From Pirellula sp. (GTDB lineage: Bacteria; Planctomycetota; Planctomycetia; Pirellulales; Pirellulaceae), in contig JAJTEK010000002.1 in NCBI GenBank assembly GCA_021299695.1, forward strand, positions 59,913-123,912: a stretch of 64,000 nucleotides of DNA. Reading direction: 5' to 3'. Both the position numbers and the translations under genes were made by a program. Below, one piece after another: positions 1 through 8,957 of the stretch. The notes beneath the pieces are model-generated. The model made no database searches. It was not told where the DNA came from and saw only the letters and a program-made list of their open reading frames with translations. The stretch's first letter is position 1. Each line of letters opens with the position of its first letter.

Positions 1-1
1 G

Positions 2-2827
2 GAAACACGATGGATACCACGCGTGCCAATCGTCCCGTCCGCATGGGTGCCCTCAAACTGGTTTGCTTCGGCCAATGGATTACCTAAAGACGAAAAGGTT
101 TCGAAAGATTTCACCGTCTCCAAATCAACTCAGATCGCCAGCGATCAAGCTACTGACGCTTCCTTGAAGACCCAGGAAACACCCTCCGACGCATCTTTCA
201 AAAAGCCTTCTGCGTCGGGACTAGAATCTCCGAGAGAAGTATCGGTCAAGCCATCGACCCGACCTCTCTTGATCCAACCTTGGTATGCAATAGTCCTATG
301 GTCTTTTGGTGCTACGTGCATGGCAATAGTTGCCACATATCGCTCTTGGAAGACGATCCGTATCCTGCGGCGTTCGACGCACTGTGCTCCATCGCACTTG
401 ATGGCTCTTAGCGAACAGATCGCGAAGTCTTTAGGGATCCGGCAAATGCCACAGATTCAATTGTCCAGCGCGGGCTCTGTACCAATGCTCGTTTATTCAG
501 GAGCGATGCGGTTGGTACTCCCCTCGGACTTCGAATCTCGCTTTGGGGTCGATGGTTGCCGCATGGGGATAGCCCATGAATTAGCACACTTCAAACGTAG
601 CGATTTGTGGTGGAATCTGCTTCCGACGTTCGTCTCGATCGTTCTGTTCTTTTGGCCACCTGCATGGCTTGCAGCCCGTCGGTACTATTTAGCCATGGAA
701 CTTGCGTGCGACGAACTTGCGATCCGAGCAGCGAAATTGGAGCATACCGCCTACGCGGGACTCTTGGTACGACTACTGGAAGATCGAGCAAGACACACAA
801 TGCCCGCCCCTGCCCTATCGATGGCGCGCTCGGGAGGCTTTCGAACTTTATCCGAGAGAATACGATTCCTGAAATTCGACTTGTACGGTTCTCGGTATCG
901 GCGAGCTATTTCTACCATGATAACGATGGCAACCTTGGGACTGATTGTATTGCCATGGGGATTTGCCTCGCCTCGAAGCCTCTATACACAAAGCATCGAC
1001 GATTTTACTCCGGTGAAAATCGACTTGGATACCATCGACAAGCCAAGAGAGATTCCCGTGGTCGACAGCCAAGGGAAACCTGTCGAGGAGTTTTATTACC
1101 TACCAGCAAACAGAGATGTAGCCTACAATTTCGATGATCTAGTGAACTATCCTATCAACGGCGAGATTACTGATGATGATCGAAAACCTTTGAATATCGT
1201 GCGATCTGAGAATGGCAAGATCCAGATGCCATTACCGCAAAATTGCGACTGTGTAGAGATATGGAATGAGCAAGGAGTAGCGTCCTTGCCTCTCTCACAA
1301 CTTCGCACGCTAGAGTCCATCCGATTGCAACCTTGGGCTAGCCTCCAGATTCGCCCCGCGCGAAACACCAAGATCCAGCCGGCCAAGGATCTATTCATTA
1401 GTCGCGGTCCTATGGTTGCATCTTCCGGACACTACAGGGTTACTTTACTTGATGATCAGACCTTGGAAATCCCAAGGTGCTTTCCGGGAGAGTGGCTACT
1501 CCAAAATCGTAAATGGGATATTGATAGGCATTTCAAAATTCGACCGGGAGAAAACAAAACGGTCGATTTGGAGGCACGTGCGATTCGAGGAAGATTCGTT
1601 CTCGAAGACGAATCCAAAAAAGAGGCTTCGGATGATTTATCGAAAACCACTGCATACATCCAATACGAAGATATTCGCTATATTGAAAGAATTCCGCTCC
1701 AACCAGATGGCTCATTTGAATTTCAAAATGTTCCTTATGGGAAACACAAACTAATAGCACGCAAAACAGTCACTACTGATCGTGAAATTGATTGGTCGGT
1801 AGAGTTGTTTTTTGACTGCGATGAGCACGAGAATGATGAGGTGCTTGATCTAGGTTTGATTCCGTTGAAGACCACCAAGACCGAATTGCCCGACGCTGAT
1901 GCCCCGAACCAATCAGATACAGTTTATGATCGAACGATTGATCGAATTAGCGCAAAGGGATTCGATCGTCGATTTCATCAATTGTTTGATGCGAGCGGTA
2001 AAGAGATTATCATTGGTGCTCCAATCGAAAAAGATCGTGGATTTGGGGGAGGATCGGAAGGGGCACAAGGTGCGATCGATGATAAAAACAGCAAGGTTTA
2101 CCTCATCGGAAGGAGGGACGGCAAACCTAAGACTCTCTACGTTAATTCGATCAAGGGAGAATTGATAAGAGAATTGGAATTGCTGAAAGAACTGAGGAGA
2201 GGTGATCTAATTGATCGCTTTTGGCGAATCGCCGTCAATAAGGACAACGGCAATCTATGGTTATTATCTGTAAATTATCTTGGTGATTCGAAGATCCAGA
2301 TCCTGGATAGCGATTTGGATGCCATATCGAGATTCCCTTCGGATGTTTTCAATATGAGTTACTCCGAGGCAGACAAAGCGATGTGGACGGTCTCCCCAAC
2401 AGTGATAGCCAAATGCAATCCCGATACCGGAGAGCAGTTGGCTAGTTATACAATCCCCTTCAAAAAGATATGGACGCTCACCGACATCTTCCCGCTACCT
2501 CAAGGAGGGGCTCTGTGTTTTGAACACCCGCATTCAGATGCCTACGACTCGTCGAATCGTCTTTATCTAGTCGACCGCGATTGTAAGAAAGTGGTTTGCA
2601 CGGATTTTGGCGCAAAAAGCCTTCTATACGCAGTGGCGGTTCAAGAGGACATCATTTGGCTCAAAGGCCGTTTCTATAATTCTTCGCTCACAAAAGAGTC
2701 TAACGAGCCCAGAGGACCCGTCGTCTTGGGGTTTGATATGCAGCTTAATTACTTGCCGGAAAAGAAGCTTGCGGTGGAGGACTTTCCAAAGCCCCGAGAC
2801 TCAAGCCGCGTGGGCGTCTTTCCATGA
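2..2827 (+). CDS. M56 family (BlaR1-like) membrane metallopeptidase, 5' truncated by window edge
   Basis: The frame is open to the left edge, so the true start lies outside the window; the first in-window start-like codon is GTG at 23, and residue numbers below count from it. A hydrophobic helix lies near residues 86-106. The zinc motif HELAH is at 185-189, with a second helix after it and the third ligand probably E226 in the ELACDELA motif. This is the M56/BlaR1 pattern: a membrane sensor peptidase that in known systems cleaves a BlaI-type repressor. A third hydrophobic segment near 295-315 leads into a long beta-rich C-terminal region of about 600 residues, probably extracytoplasmic and of unknown ligand. 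Planctomycetes often encode such proteins next to a BlaI regulator; that gene would lie upstream, out of view. Family is well supported, specific function is not. Confidence 0.85.
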   Translation, partial: ETRWIPRVPIVPSAWVPSNWFASANGLPKDEKVSKDFTVSKSTQIASDQATDASLKTQETPSDASFKKPSASGLESPREVSVKPSTRPLLIQPWYAIVLWSFGATCMAIVATYRSWKTIRILRRSTHCAPSHLMALSEQIAKSLGIRQMPQIQLSSAGSVPMLVYSGAMRLVLPSDFESRFGVDGCRMGIAHELAHFKRSDLWWNLLPTFVSIVLFFWPPAWLAARRYYLAMELACDELAIRAAKLEHTAYAGLLVRLLEDRARHTMPAPALSMARSGGFRTLSERIRFLKFDLYGSRYRRAISTMITMATLGLIVLPWGFASPRSLYTQSIDDFTPVKIDLDTIDKPREIPVVDSQGKPVEEFYYLPANRDVAYNFDDLVNYPINGEITDDDRKPLNIVRSENGKIQMPLPQNCDCVEIWNEQGVASLPLSQLRTLESIRLQPWASLQIRPARNTKIQPAKDLFISRGPMVASSGHYRVTLLDDQTLEIPRCFPGEWLLQNRKWDIDRHFKIRPGENKTVDLEARAIRGRFVLEDESKKEASDDLSKTTAYIQYEDIRYIERIPLQPDGSFEFQNVPYGKHKLIARKTVTTDREIDWSVELFFDCDEHENDEVLDLGLIPLKTTKTELPDADAPNQSDTVYDRTIDRISAKGFDRRFHQLFDASGKEIIIGAPIEKDRGFGGGSEGAQGAIDDKNSKVYLIGRRDGKPKTLYVNSIKGELIRELELLKELRRGDLIDRFWRIAVNKDNGNLWLLSVNYLGDSKIQILDSDLDAISRFPSDVFNMSYSEADKAMWTVSPTVIAKCNPDTGEQLASYTIPFKKIWTLTDIFPLPQGGALCFEHPHSDAYDSSNRLYLVDRDCKKVVCTDFGAKSLLYAVAVQEDIIWLKGRFYNSSLTKESNEPRGPVVLGFDMQLNYLPEKKLAVEDFPKPRDSSRVGVFP

Positions 2828-3067
2828 TCCGGTGGTCAGAGCTAATCTCCGGTCAAGCAGACTCTAAAATTCTATGTGATGCTACCGGCTCCTTGGATGC
2901 GAATTGTGGCAGAACTGGGAGATGCAAAACCCCAGTGTTTTGACGACTCGCGCGACTCGAAAAACGACTCGATTTTCGGTGCGCGACGCGAAATACAACG
3001 CCGCAGGTGCCATGCACCGAGTTGCATGGGCGCTACAGAACTCCCAAGCAATTGACCAGAAATGCGA

Positions 3068-3092
3068 AAAACCCTGGGAAAACCAGGGTTTT
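3068..3092 (+). terminator. Hairpin, possible terminator after the M56 gene
   Basis: Arms AAAACCCTGG (3068-3077) and CCAGGGTTTT (3083-3092) pair perfectly around a 5-nt GAAAA loop. The 3' arm ends in four T. It lies about 240 bp past the M56 stop, so linkage to that gene is only positional. Confidence 0.4.
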
Positions 3093-3354
3093 GCAGCGGA
3101 GAGGACAGGAACCGAACTTTTGGGTGTTTTCCCAATGTTTTTTGGGTAGTTCGAATCCTACCACTTTGCAGCATCTCGATCGAAGTCGAAACAATGCGGC
3201 GGACTACAGCAAGTCCAACAAGGGCTTGAGTCCGTGGACTGTATGAATCAATCCGTTGACTCGATACGCCATTTTATTCACCAACTCTGCGATTCCTTCA
3301 ACAGATCTTTATGGCTGAATGACATCGCGGGTTTGAGTCGCTATCCCGTTTTTC

Positions 3355-3400
3355 TTGACCACAGAACACACCGAACACACGGAAACAAATCCTCCCATTG
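3355..3400. repeat. Half copy of the 81-bp palindromic repeat family
   Basis: The segment holds one arm (ACCACAGAACACACCGAAC and the following ACACGGAAACA) and part of the loop (AATCCTCCCA). Full copies with both arms are at 39194-39274 and 44497-44577. Here it matches the inverted right arm plus loop of the 39194 copy, and the second arm is absent. Confidence 0.75.
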
Positions 3401-3693
3401 GTAGCTGCTAATCATGGCCCCGCAAGCGTAAAGCCGAATGGTGGCCATGTGGCGTGATGGGCATAAACTCGGGGGCAATGGAGCGTTCCAGTAATTTCAG
3501 CAGAAAGTTGCCTTCGCTCCGGGCACCACCGGTCTTGGCTCCTGGTTGTTCGGATATCTTACTGTAAGTTTTGGCGTTATGTTTCGGTCGATTCCCAGGG
3601 GCAATCGCTCCCTGCGGGCGATCATGTGGTTGAGACTTTGAGTCGCTGGGGCTTGCGTTCCCGGGGCGGTATTCCAAGGGAAATACGAATCTG

Positions 3694-4578
3694 ATGGCCG
3701 ATATGCTCCCCCGCGAAGAATACATCGAGCAAGCTTATTTGTTCAGGATTCTCTGGGAGAGGCTCGGTCAGGACCTCACGCTCCAAGATCTACTGCAGCA
3801 ATGCCGCTACGAGGTGCTCGCCACGACCAAGCTCCCCATGGCGATCGACTTTCTCAACAGCGAGTTGAAGCACTCGGGGGCGATTTCCCAGGGCATGCGC
3901 AGACTGGCGCACTACTTTACTCCCTACCAAGCTTTCCTGGTCGGACAGGCCGAAGAGGATAGCGGACGCTTCGACTTCAGGACGTCGCTCTTGGTCTTGC
4001 AAGCCGAGGCGCTCTACAAGAGCACGGCCCAGTTCGATCGTCAAGGACTGTTCTTCTATCAGTTCGAGTCGCTCTGTCGCCACCGCCTGAAGTACGATTT
4101 GGGGCTCAAAGCCATGAGCCTCGATTCGGCTTATAACAACGACTGGCAAGAATGGTTGATGATCCTCCAAAAACAACTTGGACTCGTCGACCTTGCCGAT
4201 CTGATCTATGGCCGTAGCGAGGATTTTGTCGAGTATCGAAAGCGGCATTTAGGTCCCGATTCCAAAACCGAATACCCCATCCTATTCGGTGTCCGTGAAG
4301 GCAAGATCGCCTATGCCAATCGCCGCAAAGAGCCGCTGTTTCTTTTCGCCGCCATGCAACGGCACCTGAGTTATCCCGATGTGCCGAAGCGGGAAACGAT
4401 CAACGAAACCTTGGAAATGATCCCGCAGATGCAGCGTCGAATCGAACGCTTGGAAGCGAGGATGAAGCTCATGGAAGAAGAGCAGCGTCAGGGGATCGAC
4501 ATCACCAAATTTTATGGGAAATCGGTCCCTCCGATGATCGATTTGGCCGATGGCATGGATTTGCCGGAAATCGACTGA
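3694..4578 (+). CDS. Conserved planctomycete hypothetical protein
   Basis: A soluble protein of 294 residues with no signal peptide or membrane helix. ATG at 3703 (MLPREEYIEQAY...) is an alternative start, and I slightly favour it because it begins at the first well-structured segment. The sequence is mostly alpha-helical, with a charged coiled-coil segment near residues 235-265 (IPQMQRRIERLEARMKLMEE) and a tail ending in acidic residues. I recognise it only as a type of protein seen in planctomycetes and know no function. It precedes the MoxR cluster by about 60 bp, but a palindrome and a -10-like box in that gap suggest MoxR has its own promoter, so co-function is not implied. Confidence 0.75.
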   Translation: MADMLPREEYIEQAYLFRILWERLGQDLTLQDLLQQCRYEVLATTKLPMAIDFLNSELKHSGAISQGMRRLAHYFTPYQAFLVGQAEEDSGRFDFRTSLLVLQAEALYKSTAQFDRQGLFFYQFESLCRHRLKYDLGLKAMSLDSAYNNDWQEWLMILQKQLGLVDLADLIYGRSEDFVEYRKRHLGPDSKTEYPILFGVREGKIAYANRRKEPLFLFAAMQRHLSYPDVPKRETINETLEMIPQMQRRIERLEARMKLMEEEQRQGIDITKFYGKSVPPMIDLADGMDLPEID

Positions 4579-4589
4579 ACGCGTTTCTA

Positions 4590-4613
4590 GAACCGATCGG
4601 TTCGTGATACAAT
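4590..4613 (+). promoter_or_regulatory. Palindromic candidate operator next to an extended -10 box upstream of moxR
   Basis: A perfect 14-bp palindrome, GAACCGATCGGTTC, occupies 4590-4603. It is followed by an extended -10 box, TG-A-TACAAT (4605-4613). No good -35 is visible; the palindrome lies where the spacer would be, so a dimeric regulator there could control the moxR operon. This is a sequence-pattern inference. Confidence 0.45.
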
Positions 4614-4637
4614 AGTTAGGCCGTTTTTTCTTCTTTG

Positions 4638-5708
4638 ATGGGCAACCTAAGTCGATTTCCTATGAATTCAGCGGATCAGGCGCAAGCCGACCTTGAGCGA
4701 TTGCAGCGTGCGCGCGAGCAGATCGTCTCCCAACTTTCCAAGACGATCGTCGGCCAGCAAGAGGTCATCGAGCAGTTGCTGATCAGCATTTTCGCTCGTG
4801 GCCATTGTTTGCTCGAAGGCGTACCGGGTTTGGCCAAGACGCTTATGATCAGCACGTTGGCAAGAACGATGAATTTGTCGTTCAGTCGAATCCAGTTCAC
4901 ACCCGACTTGATGCCTGCGGACATCACCGGCACGGAGATCATCGAAGAGAACAAGACCACCGGAGCTCGGGAGCGTCGGTTCATGGAGGGGCCGCTGTTT
5001 GCCAACGTGGTGCTTGCCGACGAAATCAACCGAACCCCTCCGAAGACCCAGGCGGCTTTGCTTGAGGCGATGCAAGAGCGTCAAATCACGGTGGGGCGAA
5101 CCAGGCACACCCTGCAGGATCCTTTTTTCGTTTTGGCTACGCAAAACCCCATCGAACAGGAGGGGACCTATCCGCTCCCGGAAGCGCAGCAAGACCGATT
5201 TATGTTCAAAGTCTGGGTGTCGTATCCGACTTTTGACGACGAGTTCGAGGTAGCCAAGCGGACAACGGGTCGAGGATCGAGCGATATCCAATCGGTCTTG
5301 AACGCCTCGGAGATCCTTTCGCTCCAGGAGTTCATCCGGGGCATTGAAGTCTCGGAAAATGTGATCCGATATGCCTTGGCGTTGGTCCGTCAGACTCGCA
5401 TCGGTCAACCGGGGGTCCCTGACTTTGTCCAGGACCAGTTGGCTTGGGGCGCCGGCCCTCGGGCCGTCCAGTTCTTGATTCTTGGGGCCAAAGCCAAAGC
5501 GGCTTTATCGGGCAGGTCCCATGTGGATACTGCCGATGTGCAGTTCTGTGCCAAGCCGGTCCTGCGGCATCGCATCGTGGTGAACTTCGCCGCCGAGAGC
5601 GATGGCGTGACGAGTGATAAAGTCATCGACCAATTGATTCAAAACACGCCGACTGCTCAAGACCAACTGCTGCAAGATGCCCGATTCCAAAAACTATTTG
5701 CATCCTGA
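4638..5708 (+). CDS. MoxR family AAA+ ATPase
   Basis: This is a cytoplasmic AAA+ ATPase of the MoxR subgroup, chaperone-like enzymes thought to remodel or activate partner proteins containing vWA domains. Counting from the internal ATG at 4662 (348 residues, a likely alternative start), Walker A is GVPGLAKT at 53-60, Walker B lies in [15 protein letters not shown] and sensor 1 in [18 protein letters not shown]. No strong ribosome binding site decides between ATG 4638 and ATG 4662. The 3' end overlaps the DUF58 gene by 32 bp, so the two are probably translationally coupled. The following BatA-like and vWA genes are typical MoxR partners. Confidence 0.93.
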   Translation: MGNLSRFPMNSADQAQADLERLQRAREQIVSQLSKTIVGQQEVIEQLLISIFARGHCLLEGVPGLAKTLMISTLARTMNLSFSRIQFTPDLMPADITGTEIIEENKTTGARERRFMEGPLFANVVLADEINRTPPKTQAALLEAMQERQITVGRTRHTLQDPFFVLATQNPIEQEGTYPLPEAQQDRFMFKVWVSYPTFDDEFEVAKRTTGRGSSDIQSVLNASEILSLQEFIRGIEVSENVIRYALALVRQTRIGQPGVPDFVQDQLAWGAGPRAVQFLILGAKAKAALSGRSHVDTADVQFCAKPVLRHRIVVNFAAESDGVTSDKVIDQLIQNTPTAQDQLLQDARFQKLFAS

Positions 5709-6579
5709 AGCAATCCGGCGGATCGGTTCGATGGAACTGAGGGCACGAAATGTGGTCGAGGGGTTTCTCTCGGGCATGCATCGCAGTCCGTACTTTGGTC
5801 AGTCCGTCGAGTTTGTCCAGCACCGTCAGTACGTCCCGGGCGACGACCTTCGCCACATCGACTGGAAGGTCTGGGGCCGGCAGGACAAGTTGGTCGTCAA
5901 GCAGTACGAGGAAGACACCAACCTGCGTTGCACCTTGCTTGTCGACGCGTCGGCTAGCATGTCCTATGGTCGTGGATCGCTCAACAAGTTCGATTACGCT
6001 GCGACGATCGCTGCTTGTATGGCTTACTTGAGTCTCCGCCAACAAGACTCGGTCGGATTGACGGTATTTGACCAAAAGATCCGGACCAAGCTCCCTTGGC
6101 GTTCGAGCCGCAACCACCTTCAAGCGATCTACAAGGCGCTCGAACAAACTCCCGTGGTGGACAAAACCGATCTGACCAAAGTTTTTCGCGAGATCAACGA
6201 CACCTATCCCAAGCGGAGTTTGATGGTCATCGCTTCGGATTTTCTCGGAAGCGAAAGCGAGACCCTCAAAGGACTCACCGCACTCCGAAGCGCAGGCCAC
6301 GACATCTTGGTATTCCACGTGATGGATGACGACGAATTGGACTTCCCGTTCAACGATCCGACGCGATTCGAAGGGCTCGAATCGATCGACTCGCTGACCT
6401 GCAATCCGCGCGCTCTGAGGGACGGCTACATGGAGTCCTTGCAGCGTTTCCTCGACAGGGTTCGCCACGCCTGCGCCAGTGCCCGGATCGATTACCAACT
6501 GGTGCGTACAAGCCGACCGGTAGACGCGGCGTTGTCGGCCTACCTGAGCGCTCGCATGGCGCACATGAGAAAGAGGTGA
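5677..6579 (+). CDS. DUF58 domain protein (vWA-like, MoxR partner)
   Basis: A 300-residue protein without membrane helices. The DUF58 signature [17 protein letters not shown] is at residues 52-68 and a vWA-type metal site DASASM at 90-95, followed by a DSVGLTVFD strand. DUF58 proteins are nearly always encoded next to MoxR ATPases and are thought to act with them in protein-complex assembly or envelope stress. The gene starts inside moxR (32-bp overlap) and its TGA overlaps an ATG at 6579, so coupling is expected in both directions. Confidence 0.92.
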   Translation: MPDSKNYLHPEAIRRIGSMELRARNVVEGFLSGMHRSPYFGQSVEFVQHRQYVPGDDLRHIDWKVWGRQDKLVVKQYEEDTNLRCTLLVDASASMSYGRGSLNKFDYAATIAACMAYLSLRQQDSVGLTVFDQKIRTKLPWRSSRNHLQAIYKALEQTPVVDKTDLTKVFREINDTYPKRSLMVIASDFLGSESETLKGLTALRSAGHDILVFHVMDDDELDFPFNDPTRFEGLESIDSLTCNPRALRDGYMESLQRFLDRVRHACASARIDYQLVRTSRPVDAALSAYLSARMAHMRKR

Positions 6580-6584
6580 TGCCC

Positions 6585-8939
6585 ATGCAATTCGCATACT
6601 CACCCCTCGCGTGGGGATTCCTACTGGTCCTTGTTCCGCTGTTGATCCATTTGATCAACTTGGTCAGGCACAAACGGACCCCTTGGGCTGCCATGGAATT
6701 TCTGCTCGAGAGCTATCGCAAAAATCGCCGTTGGGTGTGGCTCAAGCAGGCGCTTTTAATCGCCTCTCGCATGCTGGCTATGGCGTTGCTCGTCGGAATG
6801 CTTGCTCAGTGGTTGACCGACTCGAAGATGTTCGCATGGATGGGACGAACGAGCGTTCATCACTATGTCATCCTCGATGACAGCGCCTCGATGCACGATA
6901 GCGCCAACAACAAATCGGCGTATCAAAACGGACTCGCCGCGATCGCTTCGATCGCCTCGGTATCCAAGCAGGACTCGCAGAACCATTTGCTCAGTGTTTT
7001 CAGAGCATCCAAAGTGCAGTTTGCTGCAAGCGCAAAATCCAACGCCGAAATCCGCGCCGACTCGGTCGCTGAATTGCTTGCCCAGACCATCCCAACAGAC
7101 CCCTCGGGAATCCTGACAAAAATCAACTCGACACAACCGACATCGATCGAAGCGAGCCTGCTCGATAGTCTCGATGTGGTCGCGCGACTGATCAAGTCCA
7201 GCGAAGACCAAAAGTCGATCGTTTATTTGTTGAGCGATTATCGGTCCAAGGATTGGGGCAATCCGGTCACGATCCGCCAACGGCTTCAGGCGATCCAAGG
7301 CGAATCGGTGGAGATTCAACTGGTCGACTGCGTCGAGGCCCGCCACGAGAACCTTACGATAACGAGCATCGAACCGCGTCAAGAAGTCCTCGCCGCAGGA
7401 GTCCCGACGATGGTCAACGTCACGGTTCGAAACCAAGGGACAACGGCGGCCCGGAACGTGAGCGTCCGAGTTACGGCCGTCGACTACAGCAGCGCCGATG
7501 CAGACCCGAAGCCTTCGGACCGATTTTCAGGCGTTGTGACCGAACTTCCTCCCCTCCTTTTCGAACGGATCGAACCGGGTGAGTCCACCACGCGGAACGT
7601 CCAAGTCGTCTTTCCAAAGAGTGGTTCGCATGTGGTCCAAGCCGAGTTGCCTCCCGATGCGATTGGACCCGACAACCAAGCCAGTTGCGTGCTGGATATC
7701 GCCGAAGGGATCCGCGTGCTGCTGATCGATGGGGATGCAGGTGGCAAGCATTCGTATTTCTTCGAGTCGGCGCTCGATCCGGGTGGAAACGCGAGGACCG
7801 GCTTGCTGATCCAACGCGAACGGCCCGAGTACCTTCGGGATTCGGATTCGGTGGCCTTGGACAATTACGCTTGCATCATCCTTCAGTCGATCCCTGGATT
7901 GGATCCGCGAGCCCTAGCCAATTTGCATCGGTATGTTTCGGGTGGTGGTGGGCTTTCGATTTGGTTTGGCGATGATATCGCAATGAACGATTACTTGCGA
8001 AACTATGGGACTTGGGCCAAACCGATCCCTGGGGCCGAAAACACGTTGCCGCTTTTGCCCTTTGGGCTCACCGGCCCGATCGAGCTCGGCAAAGAATCGG
8101 GGGACTCGACACCCGACGTGCTGGCCGAATCGCATCCGATCTTTGCTCCGCTGTTGGGCCTTAGCAATTCCCCTTTCCAATTTGTCCGTATCGAACGCTA
8201 TGTTGGAATCGATACCAAGACCCCTACGGGTGCCGAGAAGCTATGGAAGCCCGTAGCGAGTTTGAGGAACCGCGATCCGCTGATGGTCGACTACCCGTTG
8301 GGGGCAGGGCGGGTGCTCATAGGACTCACCTCTTTGGACCGTCGCTGGAGCAACTGGCCCCAGGATCCCACGTTCGTCGTGGCGGCTTTGAAGATGGTCG
8401 GATACTTGGCGAGTTTCAAACTTCCCGAGACTTCGCGCCCTGCCGGTACCGCCCTGCGATGGGACTTCTCGGCCCAAGAAATGCTCCCTGAGACTCGCTT
8501 GGTACTCCCGCCGAGCAGTCTTCGTGGCGTCCGACCCGTCGTTCAAATCAATGCGGTCGACATCGGCGAAAATTCGCTTCAAGCGGACTTTGGGGTCGAT
8601 CCAGAATCGACCTCAGGCGACTCCAATCGGGCCTTGAGCAGCGCAGGAGTCTTCGAGTGGTGGGGGACGTCGATCCAGGGGGAGACGAAGATCAAAAACT
8701 CAGCTAGGAACACTCCGGGAGTCGAAGGGGAAACCGAACGCGTCACTCCCACCGATTTGGCTAGAAACCTCTCAGGAGTGAAGTTCAATTACCGAAGTGC
8801 CCTAGGAGGGGTCTCCGACGTGAGCTTGGCCGGGCTTTCGAATCGGAACATGCTCCTGCTGGGCTTACTCGTCGCATTGCTCATGGCCGAGCAGTGGCTT
8901 GCATGGAGCGCCTCGTACCACTTGCCCAAACGTTCGTAG
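6585..8939 (+). CDS. BatA-like membrane protein with vWA domain
   Basis: I chose ATG 6585 because AAGAGG (6571-6576) lies 8 bp upstream; GTG 6576 and ATG 6579 are too close to it. The 784-residue product starts with the BatA N-terminal module: a membrane helix at about 6-27, the RHKRTPWAAMEFLLES segment, and a second helix at about 53-76. A vWA domain with metal motif DDSASM at 98-103 follows. The middle has CARDB-like beta domains (NVTVRNQGTTAARNVSV), then a Rossmann-like part (VLLIDGDAGGKHSYFFESAL) as in glutamine-amidotransferase-like folds, and a C-terminal membrane helix near 755-775. It is the third gene of the MoxR cluster and 18 bp from the next gene. The substrate is unknown. Confidence 0.88.
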   Translation: MQFAYSPLAWGFLLVLVPLLIHLINLVRHKRTPWAAMEFLLESYRKNRRWVWLKQALLIASRMLAMALLVGMLAQWLTDSKMFAWMGRTSVHHYVILDDSASMHDSANNKSAYQNGLAAIASIASVSKQDSQNHLLSVFRASKVQFAASAKSNAEIRADSVAELLAQTIPTDPSGILTKINSTQPTSIEASLLDSLDVVARLIKSSEDQKSIVYLLSDYRSKDWGNPVTIRQRLQAIQGESVEIQLVDCVEARHENLTITSIEPRQEVLAAGVPTMVNVTVRNQGTTAARNVSVRVTAVDYSSADADPKPSDRFSGVVTELPPLLFERIEPGESTTRNVQVVFPKSGSHVVQAELPPDAIGPDNQASCVLDIAEGIRVLLIDGDAGGKHSYFFESALDPGGNARTGLLIQRERPEYLRDSDSVALDNYACIILQSIPGLDPRALANLHRYVSGGGGLSIWFGDDIAMNDYLRNYGTWAKPIPGAENTLPLLPFGLTGPIELGKESGDSTPDVLAESHPIFAPLLGLSNSPFQFVRIERYVGIDTKTPTGAEKLWKPVASLRNRDPLMVDYPLGAGRVLIGLTSLDRRWSNWPQDPTFVVAALKMVGYLASFKLPETSRPAGTALRWDFSAQEMLPETRLVLPPSSLRGVRPVVQINAVDIGENSLQADFGVDPESTSGDSNRALSSAGVFEWWGTSIQGETKIKNSARNTPGVEGETERVTPTDLARNLSGVKFNYRSALGGVSDVSLAGLSNRNMLLLGLLVALLMAEQWLAWSASYHLPKRS

Positions 8940-8957
8940 CGTACCCGGACCCAAAGT

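Larger units (their letters stand above)
2828..3693. other. 866-bp non-coding stretch with repeat remnants
   Basis: No reading frame here has credible coding character. Visible items are a 10-bp-stem hairpin at 3068-3092, a GC-rich 21-nt motif at 2981-3003 that recurs inverted at 44412-44434, a decayed tRNA T-arm-like segment near 3147-3175, and a half copy of the 81-bp palindromic repeat at 3355-3400. A minus-strand frame at 3408-3725 overlaps the next gene and resembles nothing I know. Confidence 0.6.

Noticed and set aside
607..1137. 176-residue plus-strand frame
   Set aside because: It overlaps the M56 gene in a different frame and shows no family match, whereas the zinc motif is clear in the M56 frame.
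3408..3725. 105-residue minus-strand frame
   Set aside because: It overlaps the start of the conserved gene at 3694 and has no motif I recognise; the C-terminal segment could be a fragment, but I cannot support it.
5623..6603. 326-residue minus-strand frame
   Set aside because: It mirrors the DUF58 gene on the other strand, and the DUF58 signature on the plus strand is unambiguous.
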